From: Clostridium cadaveris
Lineage (GTDB): Bacteria; Bacillota; Clostridia; Clostridiales; Clostridiaceae
Length of the DNA stretch: 64,000 nucleotides
Direction of reading: 5' to 3'
Assembly: GCF_020911725.1 (NCBI RefSeq)
Contig: NZ_CP076620.1
Span: forward strand, 1,182,501-1,246,500
In this document: in pieces, positions 18,410 through 27,647 of the stretch
Position numbering within the stretch: the first letter of the stretch is position 1
Layout of the letters: each line of letters opens with the position of its first letter
The notes under the pieces: generated by a model
The model's database searches: none
What the model saw: only the letters and a program-made list of their open reading frames with translations
What the model was told of the DNA's origin: nothing
Made by a program: the position numbers and the translations under genes

Positions 18410-18539
18410 AGTTATTATCCTCCTGAAAATAAATTTTATTTTATCTAAGCGAAGAAAAGTATTAGTACATAACTCAAAACAGTAAGAATAGTATTTCCTA
18501 TTATCTTAATGTGTACAAAACATAATAAAAAAATTACAT

Positions 18540-18601
18540 AAAAAATTATAAAAAATAACTATATTAAATACGATTATTATAAAATCACTTTAATATAGTT
18601 A
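18540..18601 (-). terminator. Terminator of the WG-repeat gene (minus strand)
   Basis: Thirteen-bp perfect stem TAACTATATTAAA / TTTAATATAGTTA around a 20-base loop; on the minus strand it is followed by a T-rich tract. The rest of the 203-bp gap (18410-18539) should hold the aspD promoter, but I see no clear consensus. Confidence 0.8.
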
Positions 18602-18612
18602 CTTTCTGAAGA

Positions 18613-20409
18613 TTAATAATGAAATGAATTATAGAAATCTCCTTTTTTATTTATCATATTATTTATTTGAGCAAAAGGAATTTTAAAAGTTATAAATCCA
18701 GCAGAATATGGACCTATTTCGTAAGGTGGAAAATAAATGTATAGATTGTTATCATCTACATAAAAATCCTGATTCATATTTATGCCTTTGAAAGATCCTT
18801 TAAATACGTATGAATATTCAGGATCTGTTTCAATGATTTTTTCTATTATCTTATCTAATTCAGAAGTCCAGTAAACTCCGCCCATAAATAAATCGCCTAA
18901 AGTATAGAATTTACCTGTGACTAAATCTATACTTGGAGTTTTCATTGATGGCATTCCATGAGCAGCACCTAAAGGATAGTAATATCCCATCATATTCAGA
19001 ATTAGCAAATCTTTTTTATAATATTGTATATCAAAATTTCCTGTATAATCATAATCCAATACATCAGTTTTGCTTATTAATGAGTCTTGAGGATTCCCAT
19101 CTTTTCCATAAGGAATGAAATAAGACATTTTTTTAAATTTTATATTTACAGAATTTTGAGATTTTCTATTCTTCATACCGTATACTGAGGGATAGTATAT
19201 TAGATAGTTGATATTAGGCTTATATTTTTCTTTTAATACACTATAGTTTTGACTTAAAGGAATTACATCATTAGGTTTGTATATTATTTTACCGGCTTTG
19301 TCTAGATAGTAAGGAGAATAGTCTATATTAGCGTAAATTATATTGTTTTTTAGAGAAAGTGTACCGTTGCCTGTTACAGAAGGTAGAGATCTCACTTGAG
19401 AGCCAGATTTATCTATAAAAAAAGTATATTCATTATCTGAAACATAGGATAGACCATTTTCAAAATTTCCAACCTCAAGGTATATAAATGGTGATAATAT
19501 ATTTCCTTTGTTATCTCCGATGGCATAGATGCTTCTTTGAGCATATTTATCTTCACCTATTCCCATTCCAAGGGCAACTCTATCTTCTCCTAGAATTTTT
19601 ATATCGCTGAATAAAGGCTGAAAGATGTACTTACCTGTTAAATCTATGACACCATAAGGACCATTAAAATCAGAAGACTCACTCACTATTGCCATATTGT
19701 TTTTAAAGCCTTGAGCTTCAGTGAAAGTCGGTTTAATTACAACATGTCCTTTCTTATTGATGAAACCATAAGGCCCTTCTAAGGTATTAGAAAATACCAT
19801 AAGTCCATCTCCATATAAGGCAACATAAGGATAATTATAGCTTTGGACAACATGTCCTTTTTTATCTATTAAAGCATAGAGATTATTATTTAATTTTACT
19901 AAGGCTGAATCTTCTTTAAAGTTATCAGCTGATAAGTATTGGGGTGATATAACCTCATTACCATCCATATCAATATAACCATATTTTGAGCTGTAATCTG
20001 ATGAAATATTTGAAACTAGAGCCATTTCATTGCTGTAATCGGAAATAAAGCTGTATTTTTTCTTAGTAAGAATCTTCCCCTTTTCATTCATTACCCCCAT
20101 ATAATTATCCATATTGAATATAGCTCTCATTTCTTTAAAATCATTTATTTCATCATAAATAGGAGTTAGAACAAACTCACCTTCTGTATTTATTAAACCA
20201 GCCTTATTGTTGTAATATACTATGGCTAGATTCTCAGAATTAAAGTCATAAGCTCTTGAAAACTTAGGATAAATTATCATCTTTCCTGCAAGATTAATAT
20301 AGCCATAAAAAGAGCCGTTACTTGTATTTTTTAATGCTGGAAACAGTTTGGGTTCTAGTTTGTGATTATCTTTAGTAGAGCTTGATTTTTCATGTCTTTT
20401 TGAACTCAT
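18613..20409 (-). CDS. WG-repeat protein with C-terminal DUF3298 (RsiV-like) domain
   Basis: Function unknown. Seen: in the first 370 residues about ten WG/KWG-type beta repeats of the form GYI(N/D)..G..(I/V)..P.(F/Y), for example YGYINLAGKMIIYPKF, YGYIDMDGNEVISPQY and YGFINKKGHVVIKPTF. The last 200 residues contain DLVTGKFYTLGDLF, YVDDNNLYIYFPPYEIGPYSAG and ITFKIPF, typical of DUF3298. There is no signal peptide or membrane segment, although this combination is often exported; the N-terminus is Ser/Lys/His-rich. It is monocistronic, with a terminator behind it. Confidence 0.8.
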   Translation of the reverse strand: MSSKRHEKSSSTKDNHKLEPKLFPALKNTSNGSFYGYINLAGKMIIYPKFSRAYDFNSENLAIVYYNNKAGLINTEGEFVLTPIYDEINDFKEMRAIFNMDNYMGVMNEKGKILTKKKYSFISDYSNEMALVSNISSDYSSKYGYIDMDGNEVISPQYLSADNFKEDSALVKLNNNLYALIDKKGHVVQSYNYPYVALYGDGLMVFSNTLEGPYGFINKKGHVVIKPTFTEAQGFKNNMAIVSESSDFNGPYGVIDLTGKYIFQPLFSDIKILGEDRVALGMGIGEDKYAQRSIYAIGDNKGNILSPFIYLEVGNFENGLSYVSDNEYTFFIDKSGSQVRSLPSVTGNGTLSLKNNIIYANIDYSPYYLDKAGKIIYKPNDVIPLSQNYSVLKEKYKPNINYLIYYPSVYGMKNRKSQNSVNIKFKKMSYFIPYGKDGNPQDSLISKTDVLDYDYTGNFDIQYYKKDLLILNMMGYYYPLGAAHGMPSMKTPSIDLVTGKFYTLGDLFMGGVYWTSELDKIIEKIIETDPEYSYVFKGSFKGINMNQDFYVDDNNLYIYFPPYEIGPYSAGFITFKIPFAQINNMINKKGDFYNSFHY

Positions 20410-20587
20410 ATTAAATCTCCATCAAATTATTACTACTAATCAATATATGCGGCATAGAATAATGGTGGACATAAATTTACAAATATGAATATTTTATGTT
20501 TATAATAAGAGCAGATTTAATCTTTAAATTTTTTTTAGATATTATATAATATTAGTTATAGTATATTTTAGTGGAGGGTTAGTTTTT

Positions 20588-21052
20588 ATGAATAATGCAT
20601 TAACTGAAGAAAATATAAAAAAATTAAAAGAAGAATTAGAATATAGAATGACAGTTAAAAGAGCGGAGATAGCAAAAGAAAAGATGATTGCTGCAGCTCA
20701 TGGAGATAGATCGGAAAATGCAGAGTATAAGGAAGCTTGCGCAAATTATAGAGAAAATGATAATAGAATCCAGTACTTAATGACTATGATCTCAACAGCA
20801 ACTGTTATAGAGGACAATAAGAATGATAAATCTGTTCTTGGGGTTAATAGCAAGGCTAGAATAAGATTTGTAGAAGATGATGATGAAGATGAAGTAACTT
20901 TAGTTACAACTTTAGATTTGGACCCTGAAAATATGCATATAAGCATAGAATCAGATTTAGGAAAAGCATTATATGGTAAAAAAGTTCATGATATAGTTGA
21001 AGTAAATGCTCCAGCTGCAAAATATAGTGTAGAGATACTAGAAATATTATAA
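20588..21052 (+). CDS. greA: Transcription elongation factor GreA/GreB family
   Basis: Rescues backtracked RNA polymerase by stimulating transcript cleavage. Seen: an N-terminal coiled coil with the conserved acidic tip AAAHGDRSENAEYKEA, and a C-terminal FKBP-like domain (SDLGKALYGKKVHDIVEVNAP). The 154-aa length is close to the usual 158. A GGAGGG ribosome site lies 10 bases upstream. In canonical GreA the tip reads GDLxENAEY; here it is GDRSENAEY, so the acidic residues are kept. This could be a second GreA-like protein and not the housekeeping copy. Confidence 0.9.
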   Translation: MNNALTEENIKKLKEELEYRMTVKRAEIAKEKMIAAAHGDRSENAEYKEACANYRENDNRIQYLMTMISTATVIEDNKNDKSVLGVNSKARIRFVEDDDEDEVTLVTTLDLDPENMHISIESDLGKALYGKKVHDIVEVNAPAAKYSVEILEIL

Positions 21053-21060
21053 ATAATATA

Positions 21061-21097
21061 AATAAACTTCATATGCATATAGCTATGGAGTTTATTT
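21061..21097 (+). terminator. Hairpin after greA
   Basis: Stem AATAAACTTCATA / TATGGAGTTTATT (one G-T pair). No good T-run follows, so termination is only probable. Confidence 0.45.
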
Positions 21098-21180
21098 ATG
21101 CAAAAATATTATATTATAATGAATAGTTTCGAACAATAATGTATAATTAAAGTGAAATGTACATAAAAGGGAGAAAAGAT

Positions 21181-21819
21181 ATGAAGGGAAAACTGGTAAT
21201 TTTTGCTAGATTGATTTTTGGATTTATACTATGTTCAAGCTCTACAGTGTTTATGTTAAACTCTAATTTGGGGTTATCTCCATGGGATGTTTTCCATCAA
21301 GGATTATCTATTTTAACGGGAATAACTATAGGACAAGCAAGCATATTGATAGGAATATTGTTCGTATTTTTAGGAATGTTATTTGGTCAGAAACTAGGTT
21401 TTGGAACTATACTAAATATGATTTTAATAGGACAGTTTATAGATATAATAATATATATAGATATAATTCCAAAAGCATCTAGTGTTTTTATGGGTATTAT
21501 AATGATGATAATTGGGATGCTTATAATGGGGTTTGGATGTTATTTTTACATGGGATGTGGATTGGGTTGCGGACCTAGAGATGGGGTTATGGTTGCCTTG
21601 AGCATAAAGCTAAACAAACCAATAAAATATGTAAGATCAAGTATGGAAGTAATGGTACTAATTATAGGATATTTTTTAGGCGGTAAAGTAGGGATGGGAA
21701 CTTTTATATCTGCACTATTTTTAGGTTATAGCCTTCAGACTGTATTTAAATTTAGAAATTTCAATCCGGAAGAGGTAAATCATAAATCTATTGTAGAAAG
21801 TTTGGGTTTTTTTAAGTAG
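21181..21819 (+). CDS. YczE/YyaS/YitT-family membrane protein
   Basis: Integral membrane protein of unknown biochemical role. Seen: five hydrophobic segments in about 212 aa, and the family signatures SNLGLSPWDVFHQGLSILTG and GCGLGCGPRDGVMVALS. A GGGAGAA ribosome site lies 6 bases ahead of the ATG at 21181; an in-frame ATG at 21157 lacks one. It is a single gene between the greA hairpin and the ATP-cone gene. Confidence 0.85.
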   Translation: MKGKLVIFARLIFGFILCSSSTVFMLNSNLGLSPWDVFHQGLSILTGITIGQASILIGILFVFLGMLFGQKLGFGTILNMILIGQFIDIIIYIDIIPKASSVFMGIIMMIIGMLIMGFGCYFYMGCGLGCGPRDGVMVALSIKLNKPIKYVRSSMEVMVLIIGYFLGGKVGMGTFISALFLGYSLQTVFKFRNFNPEEVNHKSIVESLGFFK

Positions 21820-21897
21820 AGAAATTATAAATAAATAATTGTAATATTAAACTTGTATAATTATGGTATAATAAATTAAAAAGGGCGTGATTTTCAG

Positions 21898-22164
21898 GTG
21901 AAAGTAGTAAAAAAAGATCATAGAGAAGAAAGTTTTCAATTAGAGAAACTAGAAAGAAGCATTGAAAATTCAGCAAGAGATATAAAACTAGAGCTTAATA
22001 AGTCAGACCTTAAACTAATATCTAGAAGTGTTTTAAAGAAGATTACAATGATACATGGAGCTGATGGAAAAACAAGTAGTTATGAAATTATTGGAGTTAC
22101 AGTAAATGTTTTAAAAGAGGATAAATTTGATATAATAATTCCTAGTTATTTAAATTTAATATAG
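21898..22164 (+). CDS. Stand-alone ATP-cone domain protein
   Basis: An 88-aa protein that is essentially one ATP-cone, the nucleotide-sensing module of ribonucleotide reductases and NrdR. Seen: VVKKDHREESFQLEKLERSI at the start, the usual ATP-cone opening, and a helical remainder. There is no NrdR zinc ribbon and no reductase domain. The start is GTG at 21898; an AAAAGGG element lies about 11 bases upstream. Isolated ATP-cones occur in clostridia and their role is not known. It is not linked to an nrd gene here. Confidence 0.8.
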   Translation: MKVVKKDHREESFQLEKLERSIENSARDIKLELNKSDLKLISRSVLKKITMIHGADGKTSSYEIIGVTVNVLKEDKFDIIIPSYLNLI

Positions 22165-22274
22165 GAGAAGAGTAGATTCAAAAAATACACATACGTATTA
22201 AGAAGAACATTTATTTAAGAGCAGTTAAAGATGCAAATTTAAAAATTTCATAAACAGTACAAGTAACATAAAAG

Positions 22275-22317
22275 GGGATGTCGCATTAGTAAATTTTAAT
22301 TACTAATATGACATCCC
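22275..22317. terminator. Terminator between convergent ATP-cone and degV genes
   Basis: Stem GGGATGTC..ATTAGTAA / TTACTAAT..GACATCCC, with two central mismatches. On the minus strand a CCCCTTTTA tract follows, so it mainly terminates the degV transcript. Confidence 0.8.
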
Positions 22318-22330
22318 TATATTATAGAAT

Positions 22331-23170
22331 TTACTTTCTAATATATGCTACAACTATAGCTCCAGGACCTATGTGAGTTCCTATAACTCCGCCTATAGGA
22401 TAAGACTTTGTGTCTGTTAATCCATATTTTTCATCAGCTTTTACTTTTAACTTATCACAGTTTTCACCTATATATGTATATCCATAATATACAGGCATAA
22501 CAGGATCAATACCTGTAGAATTATCCATGAAATTTAAAATTGATTTTATTCCTCCATTAAGGCCACGAGCTTTATCTATAACTTCTATAGCTCCATCTTT
22601 AAGTGTTATTACTGGTTTTATTTGTATCATTGAACCTACCACAGCAGCACCTTTTGACAATCTTCCGCCTTTATATAAGTATTTTAAAGTATCAACCATA
22701 GCCCATAAATCAATTCGTGTACGTGCCTCTGATATTATCTCGTAAATTTCAAGAGCTGTCTTTCCTTCATCTCTAAGCTTTACAGCGTATTCAACAAGTA
22801 TACGGAGTCCAACCACTGCCTGAAAGGAATCTATAAGATAGATATCGTCATACTCACAAGTTTCTTTTGCTATATGAGCTGATTGAAGTGTTCCGCTAAG
22901 CTTACTAGATATTCCTATATATACAACGCTGTCTTTGCATTTTTTTGCATCATTAAATATGTTTAAGAAATCATTTGGTGATGGCTGACTTGTGAAAGGA
23001 AATTCATCCGCATTTTTAAGTTTTTCATAGAACTCATCAAAACTTAAATCTATATCTTGTATATAAACTTTATCTTTAAAGGATATTTTGAGAGGAGCAA
23101 TTTCAATATTAAGTTTTTTTGCCTCTTCATAAGTTATATCTGCTGCTGAATCTGTTACTATTCTTATCAT
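22331..23170 (-). CDS. DegV-family fatty-acid-binding protein
   Basis: DegV/FakB-type protein that binds a fatty acid for phosphorylation by FakA. Seen: the start MIRIVTDSAADITYEEA, the TSQPSPNDF lipid-binding motif, SSKLSGTLQSA, and the GTHIGPGAIVVAY C-terminal motif. The length of 279 aa is typical. It follows a MarR-type regulator gene on the same strand with 19 bases between them, so the pair is one operon. A second DegV gene is found at 46051. No FakA kinase is in the window. Confidence 0.9.
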   Translation of the reverse strand: MIRIVTDSAADITYEEAKKLNIEIAPLKISFKDKVYIQDIDLSFDEFYEKLKNADEFPFTSQPSPNDFLNIFNDAKKCKDSVVYIGISSKLSGTLQSAHIAKETCEYDDIYLIDSFQAVVGLRILVEYAVKLRDEGKTALEIYEIISEARTRIDLWAMVDTLKYLYKGGRLSKGAAVVGSMIQIKPVITLKDGAIEVIDKARGLNGGIKSILNFMDNSTGIDPVMPVYYGYTYIGENCDKLKVKADEKYGLTDTKSYPIGGVIGTHIGPGAIVVAYIRK

Positions 23171-23189
23171 TTATGATCATCTCTCTTTC

Positions 23190-23612
23190 TTATTCAATTA
23201 GTTTGATTATTTTGTTGATCATTTCATCAAGCTTATTTACTTCTTCTTCGGTAAAGTTCTCCTTTATCTTGTCTAGCATCATGGAATTATCTTCATCATT
23301 TAAACCATAATAATCAGTGAATTTATTTGTTAATTCTAATCTGATTTCTCTTCTATCGTCAGGAGACATGATTTTTTTCACATAGCCCTTTTTAGCAAGA
23401 CTATTTATCTTATAGTTAGCATTAGGAAGAGATATATTTAAGTAGTTTGCAAATTCAGATATAGTTGGGTGGTTCAGTAGAAATATTATTTCTGCATAGA
23501 AATTCTCTGTAGTATTAAGTCCATTATCTTTTAAACTTGTATCTTGAAGCACCTTTTTATAATATTTAGTTCTAAATATCAAATATAAATGCTCAAAACT
23601 TTTATCTAACAT
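23190..23612 (-). CDS. MarR-family transcriptional regulator
   Basis: A 140-aa winged-helix regulator. Seen: the recognition-helix region TISEFANYLNISLPNANYKI and the wing KKGYVKKIMSPDDRREIRLEL, with the conserved DDRR. It lies directly upstream of degV on the same strand. This pairing with a fatty-acid-binding protein recalls FabT-type control of lipid synthesis, but that link is inference. A 21-bp-arm palindrome immediately upstream of the start is the obvious autoregulatory operator. GGGGGATG precedes the ATG. Confidence 0.88.
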   Translation of the reverse strand: MLDKSFEHLYLIFRTKYYKKVLQDTSLKDNGLNTTENFYAEIIFLLNHPTISEFANYLNISLPNANYKINSLAKKGYVKKIMSPDDRREIRLELTNKFTDYYGLNDEDNSMMLDKIKENFTEEEVNKLDEMINKIIKLIE

Positions 23613-23631
23613 GATAAAACATCCCCCACTA

Positions 23632-23675
23632 ATTAAAATAATTTAATTAAAATTTTTTAATTAAATTATTTTAAT
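23632..23675. promoter_or_regulatory. Long palindrome upstream of the marR-degV operon, candidate operator
   Basis: Perfect inverted repeat with 21-bp arms around a TT centre (left arm begins ATTAAAATAATTTAA, right arm ends TTAAATTATTTTAAT), made only of A and T. It sits 20 bases upstream of the MarR start codon, where it can cover the promoter. Each arm contains TTAA-rich half-sites of the kind MarR dimers bind. Confidence 0.6.
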
Positions 23676-23826
23676 AATATACTTAACTTAGGAATTTGTC
23701 AACTGAGATTTAAGATTATGAAAGATGAGCATAATAATTAAGAAGATTACAAAAGGTGGTGATTAGTGATACAATAAATTTATTGTCCTGTATGGTCAAA
23801 ATATTTTATGATAAGTGAGAAGTTAT

Positions 23827-24243
23827 ATGGAAAGTTTAAAATTAGAAAAGTCAATTAAAAAATTAGATAGAGAGATAGATGCATTAAGAGTTGCATCTAA
23901 ATACCTATCCAATAAGGAAGAAATAGAGGAAGTTAGAAAGAGCTTAAATAGCAAAAGACAAACTTTGGCAGATGAGCTTTATTATAATGATAACAAAAAT
24001 TATCTTGAATGTTGTGAATTTATGAGAAAGTTGTTAGACAGAGAGTTAGATAAAGCTGAACAGAAGGGACTTCTTGATAAGATAAGAGAGACTTTTGGAA
24101 GAACGTATCCCAATGTTTCAAAAGAAGCCAATGGACTTAATGCATGGCTTAGAGAACTTGATATTGAATATGTATGGAATGATGAATCAGAAGGTGACTG
24201 GGCAACTTTAACTATCACTGGATTTGCGCCACATAATATTTAG
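23827..24243 (+). CDS. Hypothetical coiled-coil protein, 138 aa
   Basis: I do not recognise it. The first 55 residues form a charged helix with coiled-coil character (KSIKKLDREIDALRVAS, NKEEIEEVRKSLNSKRQTLA), and the C-terminal third (NAWLRELDIEYVWNDESEGD) looks folded. It has no signal peptide. The frame is open from a GTG at 23815, but the ATG at 23827 with GAGAAG ahead of it is the likelier start. It is a single gene with its own terminator. Confidence 0.65.
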   Translation: MESLKLEKSIKKLDREIDALRVASKYLSNKEEIEEVRKSLNSKRQTLADELYYNDNKNYLECCEFMRKLLDRELDKAEQKGLLDKIRETFGRTYPNVSKEANGLNAWLRELDIEYVWNDESEGDWATLTITGFAPHNI

Positions 24244-24250
24244 AATGCAG

Positions 24251-24287
24251 AAGCATGGATGTTTTAATATATCCATGCTTTTGTGTT
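24251..24287 (+). terminator. Terminator after the coiled-coil gene
   Basis: Perfect 10-bp stem AAGCATGGAT / ATCCATGCTT with a 10-base loop, then TTGTGTT. Confidence 0.85.
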
Positions 24288-24415
24288 GTAGTGATTAAAT
24301 AATTTATGGTTACCTTATGTTTTTTTACAAGATATAAGGAGACAAAAAAAAAAACATATGTTATAATGATGTAAATGATAAATTTGGTAACTATGTAAGT
24401 CGGGAGGAGATTTAT

Positions 24416-26128
24416 ATGAAGAATAAATTTTGGGTTAAAATATTAGTTTGTCTAATTATATTAATTATTTTTTTAAAGGTTCCAACAATGCTTGCTAAGC
24501 CCAAAAGAATATGGGATAAAGAATTTAATAAAGGAAGTAATATAAAAATTGAAGCTTTAAATAATGAAGATACGGAAAAATTAAATAAGCTCTGTAAGAT
24601 ATGGGGTTTTACAAAATATTATCATCCTAAGATAGTGGATGGATCAGTGAATTGGGATTATGAACTATTTAGAGTTATGCCTAAGATTCTGAAAGCTGAA
24701 AATACTAATGAAGTAAATGAGGTATTGTATACATGGATAAATAACCTAGGAGAATTTCAAAAAGGAAACTATGATGATTCTAAGGAGATTAAAGTAAAGG
24801 CTGATACAGACTGGATAGAAGATAAAAAGTATTTAGGAGAAGACTTAAGCTCTCTCATGGTGAATCTTTCAAAAACTTATATAACTGAGAGGGAGAAAGG
24901 TTATGTAAATTATAAGCATGAGGCTGTAAAGTCTAATTTTGATATGGAAGAAGCCTATCCGGATATGAAATATGATGATGATGGTTTTAAACTTTTAAGT
25001 CTTTTTAGATATTGGAACATAATTCAATATTATAACCCTTATAGAGATGTTATGGGAGAAGACTGGAATGAAGTCTTAAATGAATTTATACCTAAATTCT
25101 TAAACTGTGATGATGAACTAAGTTATAAGCTCACAGTAGCTGAATTAACTGCGAGAATTCATGATTCCCATGCTTCGCTTATGGATGAAAGAAAAGTTTT
25201 ATTTGATTATTTTGGAAGAAATACAATTCCAGTTAGGTTTGCAGTTGTTCAAGAAAAAATAATTGTTACTGAAAAAATTGAGAAATATAAAATGGAATGT
25301 AACCTTGAACCTGGAGATATAATCTTAAAAGTTGATGGCAGAGACATATTTGATTTAATAAAAGAGAAATCTAAATATATAGCACGTTCGAGAGACGAAG
25401 TCTTAGTTAACAACTTTCAGACAAAACTATTCGGAACAAATAAAGAATCCCTAATGATAACAATAGATAGAGATGGAGAAATATTCGATAAAGAAGTAAA
25501 ATGTCACAATATAGATATGTTTAAATTTAGCGGAGAGTCACATAAACTTATAGATGGAAATATAGGATATATAAATCCAGGACTTTTGAAAAAAGGTGAG
25601 ATAGATAAAATTATGACAGAGTTCATGAATACTAAAGGGCTTATAATTGATTTGAGATACTATCCATCAGATTTTATAACCAAAAGCTTAGCGGAATATC
25701 TGCTTCCTCAGGAAGAGGTATTTGCAAGAATAACCATGCCTAATAGAGCAATACCTGGAGAATTTATATTCATGGAAGATCAAAAATCAGGAAAGGATAA
25801 TAAGGATTATTACAAAGGTGAAGTTATAATAATAAATAATGAATGCACTCAAAGTAATGCAGAGTTTACAACTATGTCTTTTAGAAATTCTCCTAATTCT
25901 CTAGTTATAGGGGAAAATACTATTGGTGCGGATGGTGATGTAGCTTATTTTAAGCTTCCAGGAGGTATAACTACGGTTATGACAGGACTTGGAGTGTATA
26001 ATCCAGATGGATCAGAAACTCAGAGAGTAGGGTTAACACCAGATGTTTATATTAAGCCTACCATAGAGGGGATAAGAGAAGGACGAGATGAGCTCCTAGA
26101 AAAATCAATAGATCTTATAAAAGAATAA
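24416..26128 (+). CDS. S41-family peptidase, membrane-anchored
   Basis: Probable extracytoplasmic serine protease of the tail-specific (S41) family. Seen: an N-terminal membrane anchor (residues about 7-27), a helical region with WGFTKYYHP that recurs in this subfamily, a PDZ-like segment (LEPGDIILKVDG), and the S41 core. Catalytic Ser480 lies in ECTQSNAEF. The following GENTIGADGDVAY has Ala-Asp where CtpA-type enzymes carry the general-base Lys; GAD is usual in this subfamily. SETQRVGLTPD and IEGIREGRDE close the domain. A GGGAGGAG ribosome site precedes the ATG. It is monocistronic; the substrate is unknown. Confidence 0.85.
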   Translation: MKNKFWVKILVCLIILIIFLKVPTMLAKPKRIWDKEFNKGSNIKIEALNNEDTEKLNKLCKIWGFTKYYHPKIVDGSVNWDYELFRVMPKILKAENTNEVNEVLYTWINNLGEFQKGNYDDSKEIKVKADTDWIEDKKYLGEDLSSLMVNLSKTYITEREKGYVNYKHEAVKSNFDMEEAYPDMKYDDDGFKLLSLFRYWNIIQYYNPYRDVMGEDWNEVLNEFIPKFLNCDDELSYKLTVAELTARIHDSHASLMDERKVLFDYFGRNTIPVRFAVVQEKIIVTEKIEKYKMECNLEPGDIILKVDGRDIFDLIKEKSKYIARSRDEVLVNNFQTKLFGTNKESLMITIDRDGEIFDKEVKCHNIDMFKFSGESHKLIDGNIGYINPGLLKKGEIDKIMTEFMNTKGLIIDLRYYPSDFITKSLAEYLLPQEEVFARITMPNRAIPGEFIFMEDQKSGKDNKDYYKGEVIIINNECTQSNAEFTTMSFRNSPNSLVIGENTIGADGDVAYFKLPGGITTVMTGLGVYNPDGSETQRVGLTPDVYIKPTIEGIREGRDELLEKSIDLIKE

Positions 26129-26260
26129 GAACTATTGGTAAATTGGTTACTTTAAAGTGCCTAATTGATAACAATAATCACAGATGTTATATTAACCTTA
26201 ACAAAAGGACATGAAAATTTGCTTTGATATATATTGAAAATAAGTTAAGGAGTGATAAAT

Positions 26261-27637
26261 ATGAAGAAATATGATGCAGTGATAATAGGGTTTGGAAAAG
26301 GTGGAAAAACTTTAGCTGGATACTTAGGGAAATTAGGTAAAAAGGTAGCTTTAATAGAAAAATCAAAATATATGTATGGAGGAACATGCATAAATGTTGG
26401 ATGTATACCAACCAAATCTTTAGTATATAAAGCTAAAGTAGGTTTATATAACGAAGAAAAAACGTTTGAAGAAAAGGCAAAATACTATAAAAGCGCTATA
26501 GAAGAAAAAGCAAAGCTTACATCAGCTTTAAGAGAGAAAAATTTTAATATGCTAAATGACAATGAAAATATAGATATATATAATGGAGTAGCTTCTTTTG
26601 TATCTAATACTCAAGTTAAAGTTTCAAAAGAAGATGGAGATGTGGTTATAGAAGGGGAAAAGATATTTATAGATACAGGATCTAAAACTATAATACCAAA
26701 TCTTCCAGGAATTAAAGAAAGTAAAAGAATATATACAAGTACTACAATAATGGAACTTAAGGAATTGCCCAAACATTTAGTTATTGTAGGAGGGGGATAT
26801 ATAGGACTTGAGTTTTCATCAATTTACTCAGAATTCGGGTCTAAAGTTACTGTACTTGAAACTGCTGATGGTATTGCTAAAAGAGAAGATAAAGATGTAG
26901 CAGAGGTTATAAGAAAGGTATTAGAAAATAAAGGAGTATCTTTTGTGACAAATTCCCAGGTTAAATCTTTCCGAGATAAGGAAGAAAATGTTGTTGTTTC
27001 ATATTTAAATAAAGTGTCCAATGAACTTAAGGAAATAGAGGCAGATGCAGTATTGGTTGCTATAGGAAGAAGACCTAATACAGATGAATTAAATTTATCT
27101 GCAGCTGGAGTTGAAGTAACTGATAGAGGAGCAATAGCTGTAGACAAAACATTAAAGACTAGCGCAGAAAATATATGGGCCCTTGGGGACGTTAAAGGTG
27201 GATTACAATTCACATATATTTCTTTAGACGATTTTAGAATAGTAAAAGATAATTTATTTGGAGAAAGAAAAAGAAGTACGGATGATAGAGAGATAGTACC
27301 TTATTCAGTCTTTATCGAACCAACTTTATCAAGAGTAGGATTAAGTGAGGAAGAAGCATTAGCAAGGGGATATGATATAAAAGTTGCAAAGCTTCAGGCA
27401 GCGGCTATTCCAAGAGCAAAAGTTATAGAAGAGACTGATGGATTAATGAAGGCAATAGTGGATGCAAAGACAAATAAAATATTAGGATGTACACTTTTAT
27501 GTGCAGAATCAAGTGAAATAATAAACACAGTAAGTGTTGCTATGAAAGCAAATGAAGATTATACTTTCCTAAGAGATAATATATTCACTCATCCAACTAT
27601 GAGTGAAGCTTTAAATGATTTATTTTCACTAATATAG
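26261..27637 (+). CDS. Pyridine nucleotide-disulfide oxidoreductase (RclA/MerA-like)
   Basis: Flavoprotein disulfide reductase, class I. Seen: the FAD-binding start DAVIIGFGKGGKTLAGYLG, the redox-active pair Cys43/Cys48 in GGTCINVGCIPTK, the NAD(P)H site VIVGGGYIGLEFSSIY, the second FAD motif AENIWALGDVKGG, and the C-terminal HPTMSEALNDL with the catalytic His. The length of 458 aa fits RclA-type enzymes, not lipoamide dehydrogenase. The ATG at 26261 has TAAGGAG 8 bases ahead. It is followed after 10 bases by an HxlR regulator and then a CcdA-thioredoxin fusion, together suggesting a thiol or reactive-species stress operon. Confidence 0.88.
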   Translation: MKKYDAVIIGFGKGGKTLAGYLGKLGKKVALIEKSKYMYGGTCINVGCIPTKSLVYKAKVGLYNEEKTFEEKAKYYKSAIEEKAKLTSALREKNFNMLNDNENIDIYNGVASFVSNTQVKVSKEDGDVVIEGEKIFIDTGSKTIIPNLPGIKESKRIYTSTTIMELKELPKHLVIVGGGYIGLEFSSIYSEFGSKVTVLETADGIAKREDKDVAEVIRKVLENKGVSFVTNSQVKSFRDKEENVVVSYLNKVSNELKEIEADAVLVAIGRRPNTDELNLSAAGVEVTDRGAIAVDKTLKTSAENIWALGDVKGGLQFTYISLDDFRIVKDNLFGERKRSTDDREIVPYSVFIEPTLSRVGLSEEEALARGYDIKVAKLQAAAIPRAKVIEETDGLMKAIVDAKTNKILGCTLLCAESSEIINTVSVAMKANEDYTFLRDNIFTHPTMSEALNDLFSLI

Positions 27638-27647
27638 GGGGTTAATT

